Source of the DNA: Vibrio neptunius
Lineage (GTDB): Bacteria; Pseudomonadota; Gammaproteobacteria; Enterobacterales; Vibrionaceae
Length of the DNA: 64,000 nucleotides
Assembly (NCBI GenBank): GCA_019339365.1
Contig: CP079859.1
Span: 3,348,001-3,412,000, forward strand
Direction of reading: 5' to 3'
Positions 1-8,538 of this stretch are shown in pieces. The first letter of the stretch is position 1; each line of letters opens with the position of its first letter. The notes below the pieces were generated by a model. That model ran no database searches. It was given only the letters and a program-made list of their open reading frames with translations, and was not told the origin of the DNA. Both the position numbers and the translations under genes were made by a program.

Positions 1-540
1 GGTGCTTATTCTGAGCAAGTTCAGCTGGATCTAATTTATGCTTACTACAAAAACGACGATTTAGCACTTGGCCTTGCAACTATTGAACGTTTCTCTCGCC
101 TCAACCCAACTCACGAAAAGCTAGACTGGGTTTTGTACATGCGTGGCCTAACCCATATGGCACAAGATCGTAACTTTATGCATGACCTATTTAATGTTGA
201 TCGAAGTGATCGAGATCCTGAACCCGTCAAAAAAGCTTTTGCTGACTTCAAAAAGTTACTAGAGCGCCATCCAAATAGCCCTTACGCAGAAGATGCTCAA
301 AAACGTATGTTTGCCCTGAAAAATCGTTTGGCTGACTACGATCTAGCAACAGCTGACTTCTATCTGCGTCGTGAAGCTTGGATAGCAGCCATCAATCGAA
401 CACAAGAATTACAAAAAACTTACCCAGATACAGAAGCAGCACGCAAATCACTTGAGATTCAACTCGAGGCTTACGAAAAGCTTGGTTTGGCCGATTCTGC
501 TAAACATACCGAGCAACTTATCAGGCTAAACCCTCAGTAA
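1..540 (+). CDS. bamD: Outer-membrane assembly lipoprotein BamD, C-terminal part (5' truncated by window edge)
   Basis: The frame is open from base 1 to a TAA at 538-540 and gives about 179 residues. BamD is an essential outer-membrane lipoprotein of the Bam machine that folds beta-barrel proteins; it is built of TPR helices. Visible are the TPR-like stretches typical of the family (YSEQVQLDLIYAY, HPNSPYAEDAQKRM, TYPDTEAARKSLEIQLEAYEKLGL). The signal peptide and lipobox cysteine lie outside the window. An ATG at 133 is internal and not the start. A terminator follows 21 bases after the stop. In vibrios bamD commonly sits next to a transglycosylase gene and raiA, as here. Confidence 0.93.
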   Translation, partial: GAYSEQVQLDLIYAYYKNDDLALGLATIERFSRLNPTHEKLDWVLYMRGLTHMAQDRNFMHDLFNVDRSDRDPEPVKKAFADFKKLLERHPNSPYAEDAQKRMFALKNRLADYDLATADFYLRREAWIAAINRTQELQKTYPDTEAARKSLEIQLEAYEKLGLADSAKHTEQLIRLNPQ

Positions 541-560
541 CGGATTATAAATAAGAATAA

Positions 561-587
561 ACGCCTCTTTATTGAGGCGTTTTTTTG
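561..587 (+). terminator. Rho-independent terminator of bamD
   Basis: A 7-bp stem (ACGCCTC/GAGGCGT) with an AT loop is followed by seven T. It lies just after the bamD stop. Confidence 0.85.
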
Positions 588-649
588 CTTACTTTGCTGA
601 GAGAGTTGTTAAGAACTACCTTTAAAAGATGATCTTTCGAGGGTATTTC

Positions 650-2094
650 ATGAGCAAAATTGTCTTGTTTCTGATCTTGTTCGTCGCCATACAGCAACAT
701 GCCGACGCGCTGTCATTATCACCATTGAAAAAGATCCTTATTTTGGCGATCTGGACGAACTTGAAAGGAAAGGAGCGATACGAGTTCTCGTTTCAGCGGA
801 TCTTGGCTTTTACTATATTGAGGATGGCAAACCAAAAGGTATTCTCGCTGAATTGTTGTACCACTTTGAAAAAGAACTAAGACAACGTTCATCTTACTTT
901 AACCTACAGATCATCCCTGTCCATCGAGATGAACTTCTCCCTTCTCTGGAAAAAGGCTTCGGTGATCTGATTGTCGCCAATCTGACAATGACTTCCTATC
1001 GTTCAAAATATGTCGATTTCAGCATTCCAGTTTTGCAGGTAGTGCGTGAGCTGTTAATCACTCATGATACTAACGTCCCGCCAATTACAGAGTTGAAAGA
1101 AATCAGTGGCCAAGAGATCTGGGTTAGAGCCAGCTCCAGTTACTTTGAAAGCTTACAAAAAGTCAATCAAATGCTTGATGTACATGATTTACAGCCTGTC
1201 ACTATTCGCTTTGTTGAAGAAACTCTTCAAGATATTGAAATTATTGAACTTGTCAATCAAGGTCATATTAATGCTACCGTTCTAGACAGCCATAAAGCCG
1301 AACTCTGGCTTAAGGTTATGGATAACATACTCTTACACGATCAAGCACCTATCAGAGTGGATGGTAAAATTGCTTGGGCAATGCGAAAAAACAGCCCCCA
1401 TTTACAGTCATTTGTAAACCAATATCTAAGGAAAACTCGATCAGGCACTTTGTTGGGTAACGTCATTTATGGCAAATATCTTGACAAAACAGGCTGGTTA
1501 AAACGTATTCTCCACCCTGATCATATTGGCCGCCTTGACTCGTTATCAGGCATCTTTGCCAATTATTCCGAACAATATGACTTTGACCCACTAATGATCT
1601 CAGCGCAAGGTTTTCAAGAATCGGGCTTAGATCAGAGCAAAGTGTCACACAAAGGTGCAGTGGGTATTATGCAGGTGTTACCGAGTACCGCTATGGATCC
1701 TAATGTCGCCATACCCAATATTTATCAAGTCGATAACAATATCCATGCGGGCGTGAAATACATGCGTTTTCTCAAGGACCGCTATTTTAGTGATGATGAC
1801 ATCACGCCCGACAATCAGGTTTATTTTTCCCTTGCCGCTTACAACGCTGGCCCTGCTAATATTCGTAAGATGCGTAATTTGGCCAAGCAGCATGGCTATG
1901 ATCCAAATCGATGGTTCCGGCATGTTGAGATCATGGCAAGACGTAATATTGGTCGTGAGCCAGTTCACTATGTCTCCAACATCAATCGGTATTTTGTCAT
2001 TTACAAGCAGCTCAACGCACTAAAAGAGCAACGTAAACTTCAATCCACTAGCAAAAGCACACCAGATCTCTTCGTTCCTAGTATCGATAAGTAA
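650..2094 (+). CDS. MltF-like membrane-bound lytic murein transglycosylase, frame broken by one base
   Basis: The product combines a periplasmic solute-binding (SBP_bac_3-like) domain with a C-terminal SLT lysozyme-like domain that cleaves peptidoglycan glycan strands. A signal peptide is read from ATG 650 (MSKIVLFLILFVAIQQHADA). The frame then has to shift by one to continue as DPYFGDLDELERKG and on to 2094. Adding one A to the A5 run at 728-732 restores a continuous protein of about 481 residues. The SLT part carries the catalytic Glu in GFQESGLD, then GAVGIMQV and FSLAAYNAGP. The solute-binding half has the usual GDLIVANLTMTSYR stretch. The open frame starting at TTG 853 is only the downstream part. 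The break is probably a homopolymer sequencing error, but a true null cannot be excluded. Confidence 0.8.
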
Positions 2095-2435
2095 CGCAGG
2101 GAAAATATACTCAGACAGAGAACCTGAAAACTATAAAGGGGAATGAGAAGAGAATCACACTGGTAGTTGAGCAACAATTAGCCGAAAGTTTTTATCAGGT
2201 CGAACAAGTGCCCTAAAAAGCAGATGATTTTTAGTATGTTGCCTCTCCCAATCTAGCGATATTTTTTTGGGGTACAAGCTTTTTCAGCGCCAAATAAACC
2301 AAGTATTTGAGATAGATCACGTTTAATTTCAATCTAAAAACACACCACCAAAAAAGTGATTTATATCACATTATTTTAAACTTGGGCGAGTAATCTGAAG
2401 TTAACCCATAAGGGATGCAACAGAGGAATACATCT
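2095..2435 (+). promoter_or_regulatory. raiA upstream region with two CRP-like sites
   Basis: This 341-base gap has no convincing gene. Two CRP-like palindromes are visible: TTTGAGATAGATCACGTTT around 2306-2324, and a nearly perfect GTGATTTATATCAC at 2356-2369. The second lies about 70 bases before the raiA start. CRP activation of raiA is known in E. coli; its operation here is inferred. The stretch 2101-2290 shows nothing else I can identify. Confidence 0.6.
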
Positions 2436-2765
2436 ATGAAAGTAAACATCACTGGTAAAAACATCGAAACCACCTCTGCAATCCGAGCTCATATCGAGAG
2501 CAAATTTAAAAAGCTGGAAAAATGGCAAGTAGACATCATCGGATGTCAGGCAAGCTTCTGTGAGGAGCCAAACAAACAGAAGAAATTTGAAGCTGTTATT
2601 ACCGTCCCTAAAGGTCAGCTTGTGGCGTCTGCAACCAACGAAGATCTTTATATTGCGATCAATGAAGTAGAGCAAAAACTAGAACGTCAGCTAAATAAAC
2701 TTCGTCACAAGCCTGAAGCACGACGTACAGAGAAACCAGAGCTTGAAGAGATAGAAAGCGAATAA
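2436..2765 (+). CDS. raiA: Ribosome-associated inhibitor RaiA / hibernation factor
   Basis: A 109-residue protein of the HPF/RaiA family binds the 30S A/P-site region, stabilises idle 70S ribosomes and blocks translation in stationary phase or stress. The N-terminus MKVNITGKNIETT and the positively charged helix with LERQLNKLRHK fit the family; the length matches E. coli YfiA (about 113). An upstream in-frame ATG at 2415 has no proper ribosome-binding site. The ATG at 2436 has AGAGGA eight bases upstream, so it is preferred. CRP-like sites upstream suggest control by carbon status, and a terminator follows. Confidence 0.93.
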   Translation: MKVNITGKNIETTSAIRAHIESKFKKLEKWQVDIIGCQASFCEEPNKQKKFEAVITVPKGQLVASATNEDLYIAINEVEQKLERQLNKLRHKPEARRTEKPELEEIESE

Positions 2766-2800
2766 TTGTTAACTCATATTGATGAGTTACGGAGGATTTA

Positions 2801-2830
2801 AAAAATAGCGCCGAAAGGCGCTATTTTTTT
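2801..2830 (+). terminator. Rho-independent terminator of raiA
   Basis: AATAGCGCC/GGCGCTATT form a 9-bp stem with a GAAA tetraloop, followed by a T run. Confidence 0.9.
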
Positions 2831-2893
2831 GCTTGACGCTCACTAAGCGGTTGCTTATTGTGTTAGCAGCATCACAACAAAAGTAATAATTTA

Positions 2894-2940
2894 TGACTCA
2901 CAACACCCTGTTCTTTTTTGACTTCTTTTTTCTCCACTAA
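2894..2940 (+). CDS. pheL: Phe-rich leader peptide of the pheA attenuator
   Basis: An ATG at 2894 opens MTHNTLFFFDFFF, with six Phe codons in thirteen. This is the signature of a pheA leader that senses Phe-tRNA charging by ribosome stalling. As I read the T run at 2927-2931 the TAA at 2938-2940 is one base out of frame. With one more T the peptide would end FFFLH at that TAA. Since single-base homopolymer errors recur in this window, the shorter peptide is probable. It is too short for a standard gene call. Confidence 0.7.
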
Positions 2941-3014
2941 GCTTGGAGGCTCTCTCGTTTTCGAAAGAAAAGTCAAAAACGAACAGGAAGCCTCCCAAAC
3001 GGGAGGCTTTTTTT
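2941..3014 (+). promoter_or_regulatory. pheA transcription attenuator
   Basis: The terminator is a stem GCCTCCC (2990-2996), loop AAAC, GGGAGGC (3001-3007) and seven T. An upstream GGAGGC at 2945-2950 can pair with the GCCTCC arm and so form an antiterminator. This, with the Phe-rich leader just before, is the classical layout for phenylalanine-controlled attenuation of pheA. Confidence 0.8.
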
Positions 3015-3029
3015 ATGAAGGAATGCAGG

Positions 3030-4208
3030 ATGACCGAACAAAAATACTCACTCGATGAAATTCGCTTACGTTTAAATGAGCTGGATGACGAACTGTTGAA
3101 GCTCTTATCAGAACGAAGAAAAATGAGTATCGAGGTGGCAAAGAGTAAAGTTCAGACATCTAAACCAGTTCGTGACGCAAGTCGAGAACAACAGTTATTG
3201 GTGAAACTGATTAACGCTGGTCATAACAAGTATGAACTTGATGCTCAGTACATTACTAAGCTGTTCCACACTATTATTGAAGACTCCGTTTTACTGCAAC
3301 AATCTTACCTGCAGAATCTCGCCAACCCTGAATTGAGCCGTAAACCGCTGGCTCGAGTGGCCTTTCTTGGATCTAAAGGCTCATACTCCCACCTCGCTAG
3401 CCGTGAGTATTTCAGCCGTAAAAACACAGAGCTGATAGAGCTCAATTGCGAGCACTTCAAAGAGGTGACACAGACGGTTGAATCTGGTCATGCCGATTAT
3501 GGCGTACTGCCGATTGAAAACACTAGCTCCGGTTCAATCAATGAAGTATACGATCTGCTGCAACATACCACACTGTATATCGTTGGTGAAATGACCCTAC
3601 CAATTGAACATTGCTTAGTTGCAACTTCGGATATTCGTTTAGAAGAGATAAAAACCCTCTACTCACACCCACAACCTCATCAACAATGCAGTGAATTCCT
3701 AAGCCGAATGAAAGGCGTCACACTGGAATCTTGTGCCAGCACTGCCGATGCAATGCAGAAGGTTAAGGAAATGGGTCGCCGCGATGTTGCCGCGATTGGT
3801 AATGCTTCAAGTGGTAAACTCTATGGTTTACAGTCGATCCAAGGCAATATTGCTAACCAAACTGAGAACCACACCCGTTTCATCATAGTAGCACGCAAAC
3901 CCGTGGAGGTTTCCAGCCAGATCCCAGCAAAAACGACACTCATCATGTCAACCTCCCAAGACGCCGGCTCTTTAGTCGCAACTTTACTCGTGCTACAAAA
4001 GTACGGAATCAACATCAACAAATTGGAATCGCGTCCAATTATGGGGAACCCTTGGGAAGAAATGTTTTATGTTGATCTCGAATCTCACCTTGAATCCGAA
4101 GAGATGCAGCAAGCTCTGAACGAGCTAACAAAACTGACTAAACATTTAAAAGTTTTGGGTTGTTACCCAAGCGAAAATGTCAAACCAACAACAGTGAAAC
4201 TTCAGTAA
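3030..4208 (+). CDS. pheA: Bifunctional chorismate mutase / prephenate dehydratase (P-protein)
   Basis: This cytoplasmic enzyme converts chorismate to prephenate and then to phenylpyruvate, the committed route to phenylalanine. In 392 residues it shows an N-terminal AroQ chorismate mutase (LDELDDELLKLLSERRK-type helix), a prephenate dehydratase domain (FLGSKGSYSHLA, ADYGVLPIENTSSGSI) and a C-terminal ACT domain with the feedback-binding ESRP motif (KLESRPIMGNPWEEMFYVD). The open frame extends back through the attenuator. The ATG at 3030 has AAGGA seven bases upstream and gives the family N-terminus. Expression is expected to follow Phe-tRNA through the leader, with allosteric Phe inhibition through ACT. 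Confidence 0.96.
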   Translation: MTEQKYSLDEIRLRLNELDDELLKLLSERRKMSIEVAKSKVQTSKPVRDASREQQLLVKLINAGHNKYELDAQYITKLFHTIIEDSVLLQQSYLQNLANPELSRKPLARVAFLGSKGSYSHLASREYFSRKNTELIELNCEHFKEVTQTVESGHADYGVLPIENTSSGSINEVYDLLQHTTLYIVGEMTLPIEHCLVATSDIRLEEIKTLYSHPQPHQQCSEFLSRMKGVTLESCASTADAMQKVKEMGRRDVAAIGNASSGKLYGLQSIQGNIANQTENHTRFIIVARKPVEVSSQIPAKTTLIMSTSQDAGSLVATLLVLQKYGININKLESRPIMGNPWEEMFYVDLESHLESEEMQQALNELTKLTKHLKVLGCYPSENVKPTTVKLQ

Positions 4209-4239
4209 TTAAACAATGCAGATCAAATAAATTACTTAC

Positions 4240-4315
4240 AAGGACTGACACTAATTATAAATGCACCTAATATTCCGCTTGTTAGTTGCATATTAGGTGT
4301 GTGTCAGTCCTTTTA
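4240..4315 (+). terminator. Long two-tier hairpin after pheA, probable terminator
   Basis: A 12-bp perfect outer stem (AAGGACTGACAC 4240-4251 / GTGTCAGTCCTT 4301-4312) encloses a second 9-bp perfect stem (CACCTAATA 4264-4272 / TATTAGGTG 4291-4299). A short T run follows. It probably ends pheA transcription, though it is much longer than an ordinary terminator. Confidence 0.65.
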
Positions 4316-4374
4316 ACATATCACTCTGATAGGCGTTATCCATTCATGGGTCAAAAGGCCACTTTCTAGCTGAT

Positions 4375-5418
4375 ATGAAATCACTATTTCTACTTACCTT
4401 CGCACTTTTAGTGCCGAGTTTTTCTACTCACGCTAATCCTCCGCTCAATGTCTACATGTGGGAAGATACGCTCTCACCGAATGTCATTGAAAGTTGGCAA
4501 TCGAGCACAGGTACTCCGCTGAAGCTATCCCATTTTGACAATGACGATGAACGTAGCTTGTTGATGATGAAAGGTGTTCAGTTACCTTTTGATCTCGTGG
4601 TTTTAGATAATGTTTCAGCACAGATATATGGACGTTTAGGCTCGTTTGAAAATCTTACCCAGCTGAAAAATCGTCATCATAACGACGAAAAATGGCTCCA
4701 GGCCTGTGGTGAATACGCCGTCCCTTACTTTTGGGGAACAGTGGGCATTGCCTATCGTAAAGACATAGTGAAAAGGCCCCCAACCAGCTGGCAAGAATTT
4801 GTCCATCCACCAAAAGTTCTGGAAGGGCGTATTGGGATGATCAACGACAGCGTTGAAAGCTTTCTGCCGGTATTTTATAGCTTGGGGATCTCTCCAATAG
4901 AAGAACAAGAATCGCTCTTCCAGCAAGCCTACCCCGAATTGCAATCTTTCAGCGCCAAAGTACTCACCTACGAGTACATACTCAGCTACATCCGCAGTAA
5001 TAGGAATGCTGAAAAGCTGGCAATGGCTCTCGCTTATAGTGGTGACCAATATTCATTAAACCGCTACTACACAGATAATCATTGGGACTTCATCGTTCCT
5101 GAAGGTGAGTTGTTTTTATGGGTTGACTGTCTGGCGGTCAGTAGTCATTCAACCAATAAAGGAAGCGCGAAAGCCTTCCTTGAGTACCTTATGGATCCCA
5201 CTATTGCTGCAACAAATGCAACAGACATCAAAGCTGCAACGCCAAACTTAACGGCGTTAAAACAGATGCCTGATTGGTATCTAGATGATGCATCATTGTT
5301 TCCAGAACAACAGCGAGTCGAGCAAGGACGCGTAGATAGCGAACTCTCGGCATCCAATATCAGCTTACGAGCAAAAATAATAAATCGCATTCTGAAACGT
5401 CATGAAGCTCAGTACTAG
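4375..5418 (+). CDS. nspS: Periplasmic norspermidine/spermidine-binding sensor NspS (PotD-like)
   Basis: A 347-residue PotD-type solute-binding protein with a signal peptide (MKSLFLLTFALLVPSFSTHA, cut before NPP). It has no transporter genes beside it. Instead it overlaps by 17 bases the gene for a membrane GGDEF-EAL protein. This is the nspS-mbaA pair of V. cholerae, where NspS bound to norspermidine or spermidine acts on the periplasmic domain of MbaA and so sets c-di-GMP and biofilm output. Family features visible: NVYMWEDTLSPNVIESW at the mature N-terminus, AVPYFWGTVGIAYR and VPEGELFLWVDCLAV. The name rests on family and neighbour; ligand choice cannot be read from the sequence. Confidence 0.88.
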   Translation: MKSLFLLTFALLVPSFSTHANPPLNVYMWEDTLSPNVIESWQSSTGTPLKLSHFDNDDERSLLMMKGVQLPFDLVVLDNVSAQIYGRLGSFENLTQLKNRHHNDEKWLQACGEYAVPYFWGTVGIAYRKDIVKRPPTSWQEFVHPPKVLEGRIGMINDSVESFLPVFYSLGISPIEEQESLFQQAYPELQSFSAKVLTYEYILSYIRSNRNAEKLAMALAYSGDQYSLNRYYTDNHWDFIVPEGELFLWVDCLAVSSHSTNKGSAKAFLEYLMDPTIAATNATDIKAATPNLTALKQMPDWYLDDASLFPEQQRVEQGRVDSELSASNISLRAKIINRILKRHEAQY

Positions 5419-8245
5419 AGTTCTGTTGCTAGTTTCCCCAGTCATCCTAACCAGTGCTGCGTTTTCTAGCTACGGCATATATAACAACCAAAAAGATGCG
5501 TTAATTAAACGCGAAAACAGCTACCTTCAATTAACAATGGAAAAGCTCGCAGGCCACTTTCGTCAATCAGTGGCTCTGCTGAACAGCTATTCCCTGACCT
5601 TAACAAAGAGTGACATTATCCGTCATTACTTTGGTCAGCAGGCTAACCCGTATAGGGAGATGGAGCTGATCGACAACCTGCAGACGACGATTGAGAATCT
5701 TCAAGCGAATAAGCAAAACGATATTGCTGTCGCGATTCTGAATCATAATCGCGCTCCGCAGTTCTATGCTGATAATCAGTCCGATCCTTTTTCTAAGCTC
5801 GACCAGAATGTATTCCGTTTTGTCGATCGAACCTATCGCCGTACGGGTAATACGTCCTACACTGGATTCACGCAAAACCACCAAGGACAGAGCATTTTGG
5901 TACGCTACGATGTCCTCGATACCAATACGCTGATCTCTCCACTTAGCTACAATACCGACCAAGTCTTTTTTATCGTAGTGTATCTATCTTTGGATAAATT
6001 TGATCAACTTAAACACATTCTCGAATTCGACAATGACAGCAGCATATTTTTCGCTGACCAACCGATCATTAAATCAGGATTAACCCATTCAGTTGAACTC
6101 AAACCAAACCTTTATGCGGTGTTGGATCCTGCCCAATATCTGCTGGACGAAAAGCTGCACAAAATCGAACAAAGGCTGTTGTTGTTCTTTGGCGCTTCCA
6201 CTGTAGCCACAATCCTGATCCTACTATTTCTGCTCCATCGTCGCGTCATCAGCCCAATTACTCGCCTTGAACACCAACTTCAGCAAGTCGAGAAACATAA
6301 GCGTCATAACATTGAACGACTCAGTAGCGACGACGAAATTGGTCGTTTATCCGCTCGTTTTTATGACATGTACAAAGAGCTCAATTCAAGTTATCAAAAA
6401 ACCAAGGCCATGGCGGAGAACGACCATCTAACACAACTGGCCAATCGCCATCAGTTTCAAGTTTATGTCGAACGTACAATTGCCAACAAATTACTCCACA
6501 CCCACGCTTGGATCCTGTATATCGACTTGGACAACTTTAAGTACGTTAATGACAAATACGGACATCACCTAGGTGACTCGTTGCTGGTAAACTTCGCCGA
6601 CCATATCCGTGAAATCTGTCATCAGTATGAATTGTCTTATGGCGTCAAGTGTATCGCTTCAAGATTGTCTGGCGATGAATTTGCCATTTTCATAGCGTCC
6701 GCATGCGAGAATAATTACCCAGACAAGATCGCCCAAGCGGTTTTGGAACCTATTCAAGACCCTCAGTGTTCACCTCTGGGTAGCTTTCCTATCACTGCCA
6801 GTATCGGTGTCGCGAGCTACCCTCAAGACGGACAGGACTTAGCTAAGCTGCTGTCTAATGCTGATACCGCGATGTATCAGGCCAAACGTGCAGGAAAAAA
6901 TCAGGTCGCACGATATTCACAAGCACTGGATCACATTGTTCGCCGCCGTACCCAGATTGAGCGAGCATTGAGAAATGGTGAATTCGACAATGAATTTCAT
7001 TTGATGTACCAGCCTTATTTTGACCGTTCAGGTAAGACCATTGTTGGCGTCGAAGCTCTATTGCGCTGGGATTCACCCAAAATGGGCAAGGTGAATCCGG
7101 GAGAATTTATCCCGATCTCAGAAAAAACCGGCCTGTTTGGTAAGATTGATCGCTGGGTCATACTTCGAGCGTTTAAAGATTTTGTCACACTACAAAGCTG
7201 TTTTGATCATCCGATTCAGTTGTCCATCAATCTCTCTTCTGCGGAGCTCGACTCATTGCAGCTCGCGCGAGACATACAACACGCCGCCAAACAGTTTGAT
7301 GTCGTCCCTGGCTTAGTGGATTTTGAGATAACAGAAACCTTTGCCACAGACTCACAAAGCTACTCATTGTTACATGAACTATCATTGATGGGCTTTAAGC
7401 TAGCGATTGATGATTTTGGTTCCGGCTATACATCTATCTCTCAGCTTGTAGAATATCCGGTACAGAAAATTAAGCTCGACCGTGAGTTTCTTACCGCGCT
7501 GATCAAAACCAATAATCAGAAGGTGGTGAAACCACTGGTGGATTTGTGTCACTCACAATCAATGATAGTGACCGCTGAAGGCATAGAGTCACAGGAAATG
7601 CACCAATGGTTGGCGGAGAATCAATGCGATTACATGCAAGGTTTTTTCCTGTCTCCCCCATTTCACTCCATGAGCTCAAACACCTCGATTTATTCACACA
7701 AGGAAATCAACATGTCGGTGAAGAAAGTTATTGTCGCTTCGCTTAACCCAGCCAAAATCAATGCTGTCAAAAGCGCATTTCAGGCAGCCTTTAACTCAAA
7801 AACGTTTGAGTTTGTCGGTGTGAATGTCGCTAGTGAAGTGGCCGCTCAACCAATGTGCAATGAAGAAACGCATACCGGTGCGCTAAACCGAGTTCGTAAC
7901 GCTAAGATGTCCTACCCTAATGGCGATTACTATGTGGGTTTAGAGGCTGGTATTGAAAGTAATGTCACGTTTGCATGGATGGTAATTGAATCCGAGACAC
8001 AACGAGGAGAATCTCGGTCTGCTAGCTTAATGTTGCCACCCGTTGTGATTGAAAAACTAACTAAAGCTAATGAGTTGGGTGATGTGATGGACGAAGTATT
8101 TGGCACTGAGAACATTAAGCAAAAAGGGGGCGCCATTAGCTTGCTGACCCAAGACCAATTGACGCGCAGCAGTGTGTATCATCAGGCCTTGATATTGGCA
8201 TTAATTCCGTTTACTAATCCAGAACATTTCCCCGCTAATCTCTAG
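5402..8245 (+). CDS. mbaA: MbaA-type GGDEF-EAL polyamine-responsive c-di-GMP enzyme, read through into YjjX
   Basis: The open frame is 947 residues. MbaA part: TM about 5-27, periplasmic sensor about 28-255, second TM about 258-280, HAMP, GGDEF from about 340 with the variant SGDEF near 422, then EAL from about 530. The EAL domain keeps GVEALLRW, INLSSAEL, FEITETF, DDFGSGYTS and AEGIES, so phosphodiesterase residues look intact. V. cholerae MbaA also carries SGDEF and switches between synthesis and hydrolysis of c-di-GMP under NspS. From 7712 the same frame is the complete YjjX protein. Adding one C to the C5 run at 7655-7659 instead gives an MbaA tail SPPISLHELKHLDLF and a stop at 7744-7746, overlapping yjjX. 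That is probably the true arrangement. Confidence 0.88.
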   Translation: MKLSTRVLLLVSPVILTSAAFSSYGIYNNQKDALIKRENSYLQLTMEKLAGHFRQSVALLNSYSLTLTKSDIIRHYFGQQANPYREMELIDNLQTTIENLQANKQNDIAVAILNHNRAPQFYADNQSDPFSKLDQNVFRFVDRTYRRTGNTSYTGFTQNHQGQSILVRYDVLDTNTLISPLSYNTDQVFFIVVYLSLDKFDQLKHILEFDNDSSIFFADQPIIKSGLTHSVELKPNLYAVLDPAQYLLDEKLHKIEQRLLLFFGASTVATILILLFLLHRRVISPITRLEHQLQQVEKHKRHNIERLSSDDEIGRLSARFYDMYKELNSSYQKTKAMAENDHLTQLANRHQFQVYVERTIANKLLHTHAWILYIDLDNFKYVNDKYGHHLGDSLLVNFADHIREICHQYELSYGVKCIASRLSGDEFAIFIASACENNYPDKIAQAVLEPIQDPQCSPLGSFPITASIGVASYPQDGQDLAKLLSNADTAMYQAKRAGKNQVARYSQALDHIVRRRTQIERALRNGEFDNEFHLMYQPYFDRSGKTIVGVEALLRWDSPKMGKVNPGEFIPISEKTGLFGKIDRWVILRAFKDFVTLQSCFDHPIQLSINLSSAELDSLQLARDIQHAAKQFDVVPGLVDFEITETFATDSQSYSLLHELSLMGFKLAIDDFGSGYTSISQLVEYPVQKIKLDREFLTALIKTNNQKVVKPLVDLCHSQSMIVTAEGIESQEMHQWLAENQCDYMQGFFLSPPFHSMSSNTSIYSHKEINMSVKKVIVASLNPAKINAVKSAFQAAFNSKTFEFVGVNVASEVAAQPMCNEETHTGALNRVRNAKMSYPNGDYYVGLEAGIESNVTFAWMVIESETQRGESRSASLMLPPVVIEKLTKANELGDVMDEVFGTENIKQKGGAISLLTQDQLTRSSVYHQALILALIPFTNPEHFPANL
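7712..8245 (+). CDS. yjjX: Inosine/xanthosine triphosphatase YjjX (non-canonical NTP cleaner)
   Basis: The last 177 residues of the long frame match YjjX, which hydrolyses ITP and XTP to keep deaminated purines out of nucleic acids; E. coli YjjX is of similar length. Seen: VIVASLNPAKINAVKSAF at the N-terminus, GALNRVRNA and YYVGLEAGIE in the middle, and KGGAISLLT near the end. An own start is well supported: ATG 7712 with AAGGA six bases upstream. It is therefore listed separately although, as read, no stop separates it from the GGDEF-EAL gene. A repeat element begins directly after its TAG. Confidence 0.9.
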   Translation: MSVKKVIVASLNPAKINAVKSAFQAAFNSKTFEFVGVNVASEVAAQPMCNEETHTGALNRVRNAKMSYPNGDYYVGLEAGIESNVTFAWMVIESETQRGESRSASLMLPPVVIEKLTKANELGDVMDEVFGTENIKQKGGAISLLTQDQLTRSSVYHQALILALIPFTNPEHFPANL

Positions 8246-8508
8246 GGCCTGTTGACCTTTTGCGGTTAAATTTTGTTCGAGATAAAAGCGTTTTAGTCGC
8301 GGCGAGAGGTTTGTCGCCTAGTGACCTAAGCAAAACACCTCTCAACAAAGAGTAAAACGCTTTTAGCCGAACCCTCTGGGCAGCGTTTGTGGTTCCTTTC
8401 TACTGCGTTATCGGCTTATCAGGTAGGGCAACTACGTTTCAAATCCTCTGCCTTGTATAAAGAACCCACAAACTGCTGCAAAAATCAGCTCAAAAGGTCA
8501 ACAGACCT
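8246..8508. repeat. MITE-like palindromic element, about 262 bp
   Basis: The ends form terminal inverted repeats: CTGTTGACCTTTT at 8249-8261 and its perfect complement AAAAGGTCAACAG at 8492-8504. Inside is a second perfect 12-bp inverted pair (AAAAGCGTTTTA 8284-8295 / TAAAACGCTTTT 8353-8364). Between those, GAGAGGTTT and AAAACACCTCTC pair again. No coding frame is seen. From memory similar ends recur in Vibrio genomes; copy number cannot be judged from one copy. Confidence 0.65.
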
Positions 8509-8509
8509 A

Positions 8510-8538
8510 ATAAAAATAAAGGTGCCGAGGGCACCTTT
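8510..8538 (-). terminator. Terminator of slt-trpR
   Basis: AAAGGTGCC/GGCACCTTT form a 9-bp stem with a GAG loop that reaches into the last bases of trpR. On the minus strand it is followed by an AT-rich tail. Confidence 0.8.

Noticed and set aside
4240..4315. Possible integron attC site or cruciform recombination site
   Set aside because: It has long inverted arms, but no GTTRRRY/RYYYAAC core pairs, no neighbouring cassettes and no integrase. A terminator explains it better.
5402..8245. A new signalling enzyme fusing GGDEF-EAL to an ITPase
   Set aside because: Kept as a finding but not accepted as real: yjjX has its own start signals and one C in a homopolymer run removes the fusion.
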